A stretch of 64,000 bases of DNA from contig MNCI01030754.1 in NCBI GenBank assembly GCA_015680685.1, positions 100,836-164,835 of the forward strand, given 5' to 3'. Under the pieces are notes generated by a model. It was given only the letters and a program-made list of their open reading frames with translations. It made no database searches and was not told the DNA's origin. Origin of the DNA: Gnetum montanum (taxonomy: Eukaryota; Streptophyta; Gnetopsida; Gnetales; Gnetaceae). Both the position numbers and the translations under genes were made by a program. Positions within the stretch are counted from its first letter, which is position 1, and each line of letters opens with the position of its first letter. This document shows positions 12,331-23,115 of the stretch, piece after piece.

Positions 12331-13825
12331 CAACAAAACTCATTATTGTGAAAATAAATTAGTTGCACATCATCCGTTTGGTTAATTTTTTATGTGTGTT
12401 TTTGTTAATTTTTTATAGTGAATTGTAACATGTTGAACATTACATTTTGATGATTTTGTGCAATTTTTATAGTTTCACTTCAAGCTGAGCTCTTATGTCA
12501 TCAATACTTAGCATGCTTTCCTATACATTTACATTCTCAATGTAAAAACATTCCAAAGTTTGGTTCTGTTCTTTTTTCATTACTTTCTGGAATGGCAGGG
12601 AATTCTGAAATTGTAATTTTATGCTACTATCTTGAGTAATCTTCTTTTGCTATATATTTTTTCAATGTAAAGGAACATTTGTAAGTGCATGTTCTTTTTA
12701 TCTCTTTGTATATTTTGTGTAGGTTTTATCATTTCTATGGCTGTGCTTTAAAATTCAGCAGTTACCATGGAGTAGATGCATTTAGTTGTTACAATTGTGA
12801 CTGCTTTTTCATTTGGAATATGGATTTTAATAAAATGCAAAAGTTTTAGCATTTTTGCTAGCACTTAAAAATTATTAGCCAATTTGAGATGTCGGCCTGA
12901 CTTTGGTTATAATTTTAACAATTTTTCCTACTTATTGGGAGGACTTAAAGAGTTCAAATTTGATAATTTCTTCTTACCTTCTCGTATGCAGTGAGGTCTT
13001 TTCTTTATGTACATATTCTTTGATTGATGGAATCTAATGGATGATATGGTTGTTAATCTGGTAAATTTTAAAAACAAGAACTTCTGCACCTCTAGTAGCC
13101 TAGACCCCGGGAAGATCTTTGGCAAGATCATGCTGTGATGATCCTAGCCAATGCCAAGAAAAACGGTGATGAGCTCTTCACTGATGCACATGTCTTGCCA
13201 TAATCATAAATAACCAATTATTTATAAATCTCCCCTAGCCAAAGAGTCACTGCAAGGGAGCCAATGATTATATTTATCTCAGTTATTTATAATCTCGGTT
13301 ATATATAATGATATATTTATGATTATAAACATAAATGATTATATATAATGATTATAAACACTTCATCATAAATAAAGTCGGTTATTTATAATCATTTCAT
13401 TATATATATCTTATGGATAATGCTAACCGAGATATAATCATTATGGGTTAGCATTATGAATGAAAAAATAATATCTCTAACATTATGGATTATGAGTAAT
13501 ATTTCATCATATCTTGGCTTTATTTATTATGAAATGTTTACCGTTCGAATGAATCTTATAATCCATAATATCTCAAATTATAATTATGGATTATTTCTCT
13601 AATTATAATAATATCATAGCATTTATTGAATTCCACAATAATTATAATATAATAATTATGAATGAGGTGTTAGCATCATTCATATCTTGTCCATTGTAAC
13701 AATAATGTCAATATACAAAAGTCTGTGATATAATAATAACATTATTTATGCATTTGTAATGTGATTTTTTATATCTCCACGAATGAATATGCATTATAAA
13801 TATATGTTGCAATGCCAATTTAGTT
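12331..13825. other. AT-rich interval between Helitron copies
   Basis: No coding sequence recognised. A short piece of the Helitron-associated repeat (CCAAAGAGTCACTGCAAGGG) sits at about 13239-13258. From 13263 to 13690 the sequence is built of AT-rich words such as ATTATAAT and TTATTTATAATC in both orientations. Confidence 0.5.
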
Positions 13826-14080
13826 TGATCTCTTCGTATTTCCTCACACGCATGCGCCACATGCATGGGAGCTAAAGAATCAATGTAGGGGAGTTGAATC
13901 TCTATTCGATTAATGTCCCTTAATCCTTGAGCTTCCCATTCGTCTCTTTGTATTTCTTCACATGCATGCACCACATGCAAGGGAGCTAAAGAGTCATTGC
14001 AAGGGAGTTGAATCTTTGTTCAATTGACACCCCCTGAACCTTGGGCTCCCCATTCATCTCTTCGTATTCCCTCACGTGTA
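13826..14080 (+). repeat. Second block of the ~110-bp repeat
   Basis: About two units related to 10036-10650, including TCTCTTCGTATTTCCTCACA and GGGCTCCCCATTCATCTCTT. Like the first block it precedes a Helitron start segment (14225 onward), which supports the idea that block and coding region were duplicated together. Confidence 0.85.
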
Positions 14081-14224
14081 GGGTCCAACGTGGGTAATAT
14101 TGAATATTTATTATTATTATAAATAGTGATGGTTACGTTTACATTAATAATGAATATTTATTATTATTATAACTGATGATGATTATGGTTACAATGATGG
14201 TTACGATCATGGCAACGGTTAAGG

Positions 14225-14886
14225 CTATGACGGTTACGGTGTGATGTAGTATTTAAAAATATTGAACTTAGGCATCATGTTACAGGATTAAGAGGTGCAA
14301 TATTGGAATTCATGCATTTTTAGAAACATGGATCCTGCTACTATTAGTCCCAATAGAGAAGGTGAAGAACACTCCCTTCAAGATCTGCAACAACAATTAT
14401 CTACTGCAACAAGTAGTGCAACAACTATCTACTACAATAAGTAATGCAATCTTTGCTTATATGTGAAGGTGCAAAGGTAATGCTTACAATTAACCTTTGG
14501 CCTGAAGTAGGATTGGTGAATGGTGCACTTGACATGATTCACAATATTATGTATCTTTAAGGTAAATAGCCACATGCATTACCATTATACTTTATTGCTG
14601 ATTTTGACTCCTACATTGGATGTGCCTTTGATAATGGTAATCCCCATCATGTGCCAATTGTACCTATGGTTCAAGGAGCATCTCGTCAGTCACCATTATG
14701 GTTGGCATGGGCCATGACTATTCATAAATCTTAAGGAATAACACTAGATAAGGCTACTATTAACGTTTGTTGCATTATCTGGAGTCAAGACCATAGATTC
14801 TTTAAAGATTCATCCTCCTTTTCATGTGCAAAGATACAGAAAGATCTCAGATGCTAAACATCTCCAAAGTAGAATTGCACAAGAAG
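14225..14886 (+). pseudogene. Internally deleted Helitron: start segment fused to PIF1-type helicase C-terminus
   Basis: 14225-14425 is a direct copy of 10650-10850, including the start segment MDPATISPNREGEEHSLQD at 14328. About 60 bp later the frame becomes the C-terminal part of a Helitron PIF1-family helicase: KVMLTINLWPEVGLVNGAL, a gap, then LAWAMTIHKS-x-GITLDKA (the conserved L-A-W-x-x-T-I-H-K-x-Q-G-x-T-L block, with Gln changed to a stop), then the motif VI region FVALSGVKTIDSL. The Rep nuclease and the helicase Walker motifs are absent, so most of the protein was deleted. Such internal deletion is typical of non-autonomous Helitrons. Confidence 0.85.
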
Positions 14887-15975
14887 TTCATTTTTCTTAG
14901 TTGGAGAATTAGGCATATTGAGTTCACACTTATCATTATATTTTGCCTTTTTCTCAATCCTATTATACAACTCTGTAATGTTTGTTGCAATAATTGTGCA
15001 ATGTATTCCTTCATCAACATATACGAAATATATAAACTTTTATTTTAACCATTTTATATTTACCAGTATATATTATTTGGAATGCAAATAGTGATGATAA
15101 CTTAAAAAATAAAAAAAAATAATTAAATTCTACTCATAGGCTGCGAAACTGCTACATAAGAGAACTTACGGGTCAAATGTTTGTTGCATTATTTAGAGTT
15201 AAGACCATAGATTCTTTAAAGATTCATTCTCTTTTTCATGTGCAAAGATATAGAAAGATTTCAGATGCTAAACATCTCCAAAGTAGAATTGCACAAGAAG
15301 TTCATTTTTCTTAGTTGGAGAATTAGGCATATTGAGTTCACACTTATCATTGTATTTTGCCTTTTGCTCAATCCTATTATACAACGCTGTAATGTTTGTT
15401 GCAATAATTGTGAAATGTATTCCTTTATCAACATATACGAAATATATAAACTTTTATTTTAACCAATTTATGTTTACCAGTATATATTATTTGGAATGTA
15501 AATAGTGATGATAACTTAAAAAATAAAAAAATAATTAAATTTTACTTATAGGCCTCGAAACTGGTACACAAGAGAACTTACAGGTCTAAAGTTTGTTACA
15601 TTATCTGGAGTCAGGACCATTGATTCTTTAAAGATTCATCTTCCTTTTCATGTGCAAAGATACAAAAAGATTTCAGATGTTAAAAATCTCCAAAGTAGAA
15701 TTACACAAGAAGTTCATTTTGCTCAGTTGGAAAATTAGGCATATTGAGTTCACACTTATCATTGTATTTTTCCTTTTGCTCAATCCTATTATACAGCTCT
15801 GTAATGTTTGTTGCAATAATTGTGCAATGTATTCCTTCATCAACATATACGAAATATATAAACTTTTATTTTAACCAATTTATGTTTACCAATATATATT
15901 ATTTGGAATGCAAATAGTGATGATAACTTAAAAAATAAAAAAAATTAAATTCTACTTATAGGCCACAAAACTGCT
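14760..15975 (+). repeat. Triplicated 412-414 bp unit carrying the helicase C-terminus
   Basis: Three head-to-tail units start near 14760, 15176 and 15590. Each has the helicase motif VI region, a VQRY(R/K)KISD segment, QEVHF, a stop, and about 230 bp of AT-rich 3' sequence ending in A-rich DNA. Unit 2 reads LFRVK where units 1 and 3 read LSGVK/LSGVR, so only unit 2 keeps the Arg that motif VI normally has. A different frame stays open for 74 codons in all three units, but the helicase frame is the meaningful one. Confidence 0.93.
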
Positions 15976-15994
15976 CCACTAGCTTATATATATA

Positions 15995-16382
15995 TATAAA
16001 TTTGCTGAGATGATTTAAAAAAAATGATGTTAACGAAGCCCAACTACTAGACGAGGTAACAAGATAACTAAAAACGGAATCACTCATCCCTCCTCTATTT
16101 CTCTACCACTTACCCAATTTAGTTTTACCCTCTCGATCAAATTTGCTCTTTCTTTTTTTGTTTATGGCGTTTTTGAGAAATAAATCTCTTGCATAAATAA
16201 TGCTCAAAAATGCCATGAACAAACAAAGAAAGAGCAAACTTAACCGAGAGGGTAAAACTAAATTGGGTAAGTGGTAGAGAAATAGAGGAGGGATGAGTGA
16301 TTCCATTTTTAGTTATCTTATTACCTCGTCCAGTAGTCAGGTTTCATTAACATCATTTTTTTAAAAATCATCTCAGCCAATT

Positions 16383-16386
<4 letters not shown>
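15995..16386. mobile_element. Foldback MITE (long near-perfect inverted repeat)
   Basis: The left arm (15995 to about 16175) and right arm (about 16203-16386) are near-perfect reverse complements: GCTGAGATGATTT near 16003 mirrors AAATCATCTCAGC at the right end, and TACCACTTACCCAATTTAG mirrors CTAAATTGGGTAAGTGGTA. The loop is only about 25 bp. The flanks themselves continue the palindrome (TATAAATT/AATTTATA), so the target duplication cannot be separated and the superfamily is unassigned. It carries no gene. Confidence 0.88.

Positions 16387-16446
<60 letters not shown>
16386..16446. repeat. Compound (GA)n(TA)n microsatellite
   Basis: A GA run of about 14 repeats passes directly into a TA run of about 15 repeats, abutting the MITE's right end. 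Confidence 0.95.
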
Positions 16447-16447
<1 letters not shown>

Positions 16448-17177
16448 TTCTTTTAATAGTTATACCTTTTTCAAAAAATTATCTTTCTTTCCTATTTTTC
16501 TTTTTCCTACAACTAGTTTTTATTGTAGCTACTATATCTTTAGGTAATATTTTTCTTTTTGTTTTCCTTTTTTTCTACAATTAGGAGTTTTTTTCCTAAA
16601 ACTAGCCATTACTTGCTCAACTAGCCATTAAATGTAATGTAATTTTTTCTTTCTCTAACCTTGAGAAATCAATTGTAGCTAATGATGAATCTAGTATGAT
16701 TCAAAATGTCTTGAAAAAAATATGCAAGTTATGGCTGATACAATAACCTTAATCTAATTACCTAGTAAAAATAGTTATTTAAGAATACAAAAAGAATAAA
16801 ACAATATAGCATAGCAAAATCTTCTGTAGTATATATTCACAATTACATAAAATAAATAATAATATATATAAATCCAAACAATCCCAACAATCCTTTTTTG
16901 GCTTCAAATAAGTTTTTCAAAATACAGTTATTCATATTTAATCTTTATAAAGAAAATGTTTTTTTAATGTCACAATAATACTGGTTTAGCTATTATTTAT
17001 GATATATATCTATTATTTGGCCAAGAGAATTTTTATATTTTTCAAATTAAAAATCTCAAATTGTTTCACTAAGAATTGATTTTCCAAGAAGAAAGTGTAA
17101 GTTACAAAGTAGTTGGACTCTTGCAAATAATAATTCCTCTGAAAAAGTTCATCTCTTATTGTAACGTTATGAAAATA
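16447..17177. other. AT-rich interval, nothing recognised
   Basis: Dominated by A and T runs. No frame above chance and no terminal repeats found. Confidence 0.5.
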
Positions 17178-18372
17178 ATTATTTATTTACCATGGTAAAG
17201 TCCAATAAAAAAATGTGACCAATAGAGCTTCCCCTCATAGTTATGATGATAAAATTATTTTACCATGATAGAGAAGGACTCTCTTGGATGGATCTGGTAA
17301 TTGGCCCCTTGGCCAAAATTATTTTTCTCCAAGTATATAATGGACATTGAAATGAAAAATGATTTCTAAGTCTTAGACAAGATGGCAAAGATCAAATTTT
17401 CATAACTATAAGAATTTAGTATTTTATTTATAAAAATAAGTAAATGGTTTAAATTTCAAAAATCATATAAAATTAGTAAGACTATCTTGTTATATAAAAA
17501 GAAGGGACAAAATTAATTTCAACATTGAATGATCATTGTGATTAATATTTTAGCTAAGTTATTAAGCACTCCATTTAAAAAGAGAAGTCATCCTTGGCTA
17601 AAGTTAACTAGGTTTGGCCAAGGTGTCAAGCAAATTTTAAACAAAATCACTCAACCATTGATTACTTAGTTACTCTTAGACATTGTATAAAGTATATATA
17701 ATGAATTACCACAAGGCTTCTGCTTCTAAAGGTAATAAAGCATGTTCACATAATAACATTAAGTGAGGTATTTGCATCTTTACCTTTAAATCATCTAAAA
17801 GATTTTATTTTATTTTATTTTTTCATTCTTTCAATATCTTTCCAAAGTTTAGCACTAAGTCTAGGTCTCCAAATAACATATCCATACAATACCAAGACTA
17901 GAGTCCTAAATCCTTCCATTTTTTTTGTAAGCATGCAAAGCTTTGAAACCTCCTATTATTCTTTCTTTGATTCACTTCCCCACTTGTAATTATCCATATA
18001 AATTATACTCAAATATTTGAAAAAATCTATTATTTAATGTAACAACAAAAATGATTTACCATGACCACAAGAGTTTGTCACCTTAGCTAGTATGCTAATA
18101 AAATATTATTTATCATCACTAGGAAAGCTTCTCCTTAATGTTACAAAGAAAATTATTTATTGTAATTAAGAGAATTTGTCAACTTGGCCAGTATGTTAAC
18201 GAAATATTATTTATCATAACCAGGAGAGTTACTTTGCCTTAGCTAGTATGATAAAAAAATATTATTTACCATAATTAGGAGAGCTTCCCTTAATCATTAC
18301 AATGATAAAATTATTTTACCATAACCAATAAGGACTCTCTTAGACAAGGCAAGTAGTTGGCCTTTCAGCCAA
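17178..18372. repeat. Degenerate ~52-bp tandem repeats
   Basis: A unit with the core ATTATTTACCATAA followed by AGGAGAGCTTCCC-like sequence recurs at about 18051, 18105, 18152, 18205, 18261 and 18310 (spacing 48-55 bp). Two further related units lie at about 17190 and 17255. Ends such as GGACTCTCTT and TTGGCC-x-x-x-x-x-CCAAAAT also recur. Between the clusters (17300-18040) I see nothing specific. Confidence 0.7.
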
Positions 18373-18775
18373 AATGAGGATGGACGAGGAAAGATGGATA
18401 GATTATTGTTGGTGTCAATTACTATTGCATTATACATTTAGAGATGTCGTAAGTGATCTTGGAAGAATTGATGAAGAAATTGAACAAAAGTGGTTATCTG
18501 CTCAACACAATTTTGAGAAGAAGAAAACCTCAATGAATATTTTCAATGTGCATATGTAGAAGAATATCAATATGAAAATACACTTTCTCCAATATAGAAT
18601 GATATGGAGTATGACTTTGAGATACTAAATCAACATCTACTACTGTTTACTCATTTCCAAAGAAGAAAATTTGAGATACTTGGATTAAAATATTGAGATA
18701 ACGAACATAATTGGTCATGCTCTTACCTTAGAGAAGATGTTACAAATATTGCTACATCTTTCATTCATAGTCATA

Positions 18776-19131
18776 GATCATCATCATCATCATAGCCTTG
18801 TCCTAACAAAATGGGATTAGCTACATGAGTTATTTTTCACCATTTACCTCTATGAAGAGCTAGATCTTTATTTATTTGTAGTTTTTTCAAATCATCTTTG
18901 ATCATTTTTTTCCATGTCTTCTTTGGTCATTCTTCCAGTGGCTTTCCTAGAATAGTGATGTCGCAACCTTTGTTTATAGGTTCATTGTCTGATTTTCTTT
19001 ACATATGTCCAAACCATCTAAGCTATCATTCTTGTAGCTTATCTAAAATAAAAATCATTCCAAGTCTTCTTTTGATGTCTGTATTATGTAGTTTATCTCT
19101 TATAGTAATATTTAACATCTACAAAATCTGA
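18776..19131 (-). mobile_element. 3' end of an RTE-type LINE
   Basis: On the minus strand the text reads as the last ~100 residues of a plant RTE LINE in two frames: RWFGHM, then a K-K-T-W-K-K-M-I-K-D-D-L block, then HVANPILLGQGYDDD. It ends in a (GAT)n tail at 18778-18795, the usual 3' terminus of these elements. Only the tail end is present, as expected from 5' truncation. Confidence 0.82.
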
Positions 19132-20439
19132 AAAAGAACACATCCATGAGATTTGGCAAGGTTGTACAACTAGTTGTCAACTTGACACTAACCCTTCTCC
19201 TTTTATACTTGAGCTTGGGATTGGCATTAGAAAACTTTTCATAGTCATATATCAAATGGAATAATAATATGTTTGGAGAACAATTATAGCATGATGGATG
19301 TATCTTCCCTTGGTGTTCAACAAGGTAAATTGATGAGCGGTAGAGTAATCCAACACCCAACCATATGAGATACAAGTGTTCATGTGTAGCTTGGTCAAAT
19401 TCCATGGACAAGGCAATGTGAATATGCTAGTAATTGGTTCAAGTTCAAGATCTTTGTCTTCCCACGTGGAGCTAGTATAATCGATGCATATGATTTAGCT
19501 CTCAGTGAAGTGTATGATATATTGATGTTGGTAGGCCATAACTCTTAGCTATTATGGTAAAGTGTGAAAATGATTCTAAGTCTGAGGAAAATGGTAAAAC
19601 AATTTACTCTAGCCTAGAGCGATGAGTAACCATTCCTGGCTTGCCATACATAGCTTGGGCTCATGTAATGATTACTAGGATGACCAAGTAAGTTCACTAT
19701 TGAGTGAATTAAGTGAAACCACTATTAGATTACTAAAAAATTATACTTAACACTCAAAACCAGTCATACTCATTTTGCTTTACTATGAACAAGGAAAGTA
19801 AAGTACTTAGAAGTGTAATTGATTAACCAGGAAAATAGTAAGAATTATGGTAAGTAAAATAATAAAGTTAAGTGGATGCTGCAATGATGGAAACCAGTCT
19901 TGATCTTTATTTCCATCATGAATTGTGCCCAAGTACACTTCACTTAAATAAAGACTTTGGACAATTGTTCAACATCATACTATGGACATTCACTCTATCA
20001 CTAAACTATGAAAACAAATTACAAGAGTCTACCTAAGGATGGAATGAAAAAGTTATTCGACTATGCACCTAAGTGTCTTATTTATAGGTAGGAAAATGTG
20101 AATCAATATCAGATATCCAACATCAAAGCTTATGCCCCAATGTTGGGGATCTGATATCATGGCTCCAATATCGTAGCTGATGAAAATCATGATTTATCAT
20201 ACCTCCACGACTAACTAAAAACTCATCCTCAAGTTAAAAAAATGAGGATAGAGTTCCTTACAAAAATGGGAGGTAGATTTACATGACACTAACTACTATA
20301 TACATGATTCTCAAATGCTATAGTGGTTTTTTATAAAAAATTTACATAGGACATGATAATTTTGACAAAAAACCAAAAATTGATGAAGCTCGATCTAGCC
20401 TAAGTAGTTCCTAGTGGTGGTAGCTCCTCTATCGGTTGC
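19132..20439. other. Repetitive interval, element not identified
   Basis: No coding signal that I trust. At 20113-20158 a hairpin is formed by ATCAGATATCCAACAT and ATGTTGGGGATCTGAT. Its right arm partly resembles a reversed tRNA-type primer site, but not well enough to call one. Confidence 0.35.
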
Positions 20440-23115
20440 TTCTCCTTGTTGCCAGGCTTTTGAAATTTGTATCAATTCATGAGTGCCTAAATCTTTTCCT
20501 TCTCTTTTCTTGGGTCATGTACCATCCATGCTTGTTGTGCAATGTGTGATGGAGCAGGTACATCCCATGGGCACGATAGCTATGAAAACATCTAATTAGC
20601 CTTAATATACTAGGCTACAAACTGCCTTCTCTCCTCTTTAAATGCTCTGGCCTTCTCTTGTAATTTATGATAATTAGATAACCTTTTGGCTAAGTTTTCT
20701 GCTACATATTTCTGTCCCTAGTAGCTAGCATTAACTGCTTCTAATTTAGAGTTTGCCACTTGAAGTTTTTGTAAAGCATCTTTACAATTAGCAAACTCTT
20801 TCTCGTACAATGTGTATGTGGCTACTACTTGCTATTCTAGCTTATTTTTGGGCCTACCTGCTATTAACATGGCCAAGTTGTAATGAAGGTTAGCTAACCC
20901 CATGCACTCTTTCAAGTCCTCGATCTGCAGGTATTTATTTTTCACTTCCACTTGGTGAATGTGGGAATAGTTGTCCAAGATGGGTTGGTAGTTAAGATTT
21001 TGTGTTAATATGAAGCTAATTATGGATTTGGCCATTTGGATCTCTTTTTCATTAATATTCTTGTACATTCCCACTTGATCATAGAAGTTTTCCTTAAGCC
21101 TTTCGTGTTTCTTTGCCTCTTTCTACCACACACTGATTTTTGATGGATGATGCATATCTCCTCCATTAAGAGGGTTCTATTTTCTCTTGCAACATGGCTT
21201 ATATCTTAGTTGACCCTCACCAGTTGTGCTCTTAACTAGTGGATGCTTTCTTCTAGGATATTTTTCTATTTTTCTATAGTGGTCAACCTCATATTAGCAG
21301 CAGCAAGTTTTTTTTTCTTTTTGGACTGTAGTGAGTGTCTTAGCTTGTGCATACGTTTGTGCTTCTGTTATGGAGGCATTCCACATCACTTTCTCCTTCT
21401 CCATTACCATTTGTTTATTCTACTTAATCAAGTTGTTTATCTGCTCTTTTCTAAATTGTTATATCTAGTCAAGTGCAATAAATTGTGTGGGATCTCTATG
21501 TTTAGCTCTCAAGGTTGCAAGCTCTTCTTAGAGTCTATAGATTTCTGCTTTTGCATGCTTTGCCCTAGTTTCTGCCATGACCAATTTTTCTTTAGTAGCA
21601 ATTAGCTTTAACTGTACTACAGTGACATCACTTGGGATGTCAAAAAGTGTTGTCATTACTTTCTCAATCTGTAGCAGTTGATCAAGAACATCTTCATGGT
21701 CAATAGGAGTCATTGAGGTTCTAGCTAACATTTGAGGATCTTTGGTTCCAGTTAGATCTTTCGATGACATAAAAATCACATTGAAAGAATCTTTAATGTG
21801 ATCTATGATCACCTCTGCTACTCTTGCTACATCCTGGTGGTACATTACCACAATTGTGGCTTCTTCTCCAATCTCTAGCACCAATTTGGAATGATGTATC
21901 GTTCCCAGAGATCTATTACAATAATTGGTCCCCTCCTCCTAATTGTAGTGAAATTTGTTCACTTCTAAGATCTACTAAAATTGTAGGTTGTATGGCATTG
22001 TCTATAACTCTATAGAGGTTGGCTTCCTTCCTTGTTCCTTAGCTAATGGTATTTGCAATCTATTGCAGATGACTCATGGATGGTTTATTATCTTGTGGTG
22101 GCAGCAGTGGAACTTGCTATTGTTGTTGCTGTTGCTACTATTATTGTTGTTGTTGCTCCTATTATTGCTCTTGATCTTATTCTAGTTGCTCTTCACCCTG
22201 ATCTTTTTTGGGTGGTGCTAGTTTGAGTAATTCAACATATGAAGCATTATGGGCTCTCCTATAAACGTCATTAGTGTATCCCAATATTTCATCTTGCTTG
22301 CACACCTTCTTAATAAGGCAAGGGAATGGAAGTATTGGCTTTCCTACCTTTCTTTCTTCAAATCACCTTTGAATCTCCATAAAGTAGAGTTGTGCAATAT
22401 TGATGTTGTATTTTCTCATCAAGATCACACTTCCCCTAGCATCATAGGTGGACAACCTATTCAGTCCTTTAGTTGGAAATAAGTGATAGGTGCCAATTTT
22501 GAAATAGATTCACTCCTCCAGAGTTAGCTCACTATATCCCTTATCTTCCTTGCCATATGCTTATTTTAGCCATAATTTCCTAGTTTCATCATCTGATCTT
22601 GTGGATAGATGTGCTATTTTTGCCTCTTCATTTGGTTTGTTTAAAGCTTTTTTTATTATCTTAAATAAATATGAGACAAAAATTCCTCCAATGTTGACTA
22701 TGGTGCCCTCTTCCTTATTGTGCCAAAATTGATAGGTTTCTCCAAGGTACCATTCATCACTATTAGATAGGATAGGCCATAGTGGTGATGCCTTAAGTTG
22801 TGTCTTTACTACTTCTGGAGTAAATTCCATGAATGGGCCAAAGTTCATCTCCACAATGATAGTGTTTAGAATTGATCTCTCTTGAATAGCTTGGAGATAG
22901 TCTTGTGACAACATGAGGCATTGTCCTTACACTTGCAGTTCCTCTACCTCTCCTTGGGCCAATTTTCCTGTAGTAGGAGTTTCTTGATGGATACTGAATG
23001 ATTAGGCTTCCTGTTCCTTGTGTTCTGGTTCTCTTCCTCCAGTTTGGCCTCTACCTTGGTCTCTTGGTCAATTTCTTATGCCTTGTGAAGGTCCTCCTTA
23101 TGCTCCTCTCTTTGG
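20440..23115 (-). mobile_element. Decayed minus-strand retroelement coding region, family uncertain
   Basis: Long minus-strand stretches remain readable between stops. About 22914-22561 is open for 117 codons (FGPFMEFTPEVVKTQLKASP, then YETYQFWHNKEEGT-like). It continues in other frames with YFMEIQR and VGKPILPFPCLIKKVC at about 22330-22400, a segment like those in ORF1-type proteins of plant LTR elements. A glutamine-rich tract follows (about 22165-22105, CAA/CAG codons, several turned into stops). A helical, charged segment is open at 21884-21528 (TKEKLVMAETRAKHAKAE). I cannot name the family, and Athila-type ORF1 is one possibility. The minus-strand frame at 21074-20832 has a similar composition. 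Confidence 0.5.
22105..22185 (-). repeat. CAA/CAG trinucleotide tract (polyglutamine on the minus strand)
   Basis: Imperfect (GTT/GCT/ATT)n on the plus strand. Read on the minus strand it encodes Gln with several codons mutated to TAA/TAG. The plus-strand leucine-rich reading is an artefact. Confidence 0.85.

Noticed and set aside
14824-15874. Three near-identical 74-codon frames (14824, 15238, 15650) as a small gene family
   Set aside because: They are out-of-frame readings of the triplicated Helitron helicase C-terminus. The helicase frame explains the conservation.
16103-16306. 67-codon minus-strand frame
   Set aside because: It lies wholly inside the foldback MITE and is produced by the palindrome.
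20140-20165. Primer binding site for a minus-strand element
   Set aside because: The word is one arm of a local hairpin and no LTR end could be matched next to it.
21988-22185. Leucine-rich 65-codon plus-strand frame resembling a membrane protein
   Set aside because: It is the reverse reading of a CAA/CAG glutamine tract.
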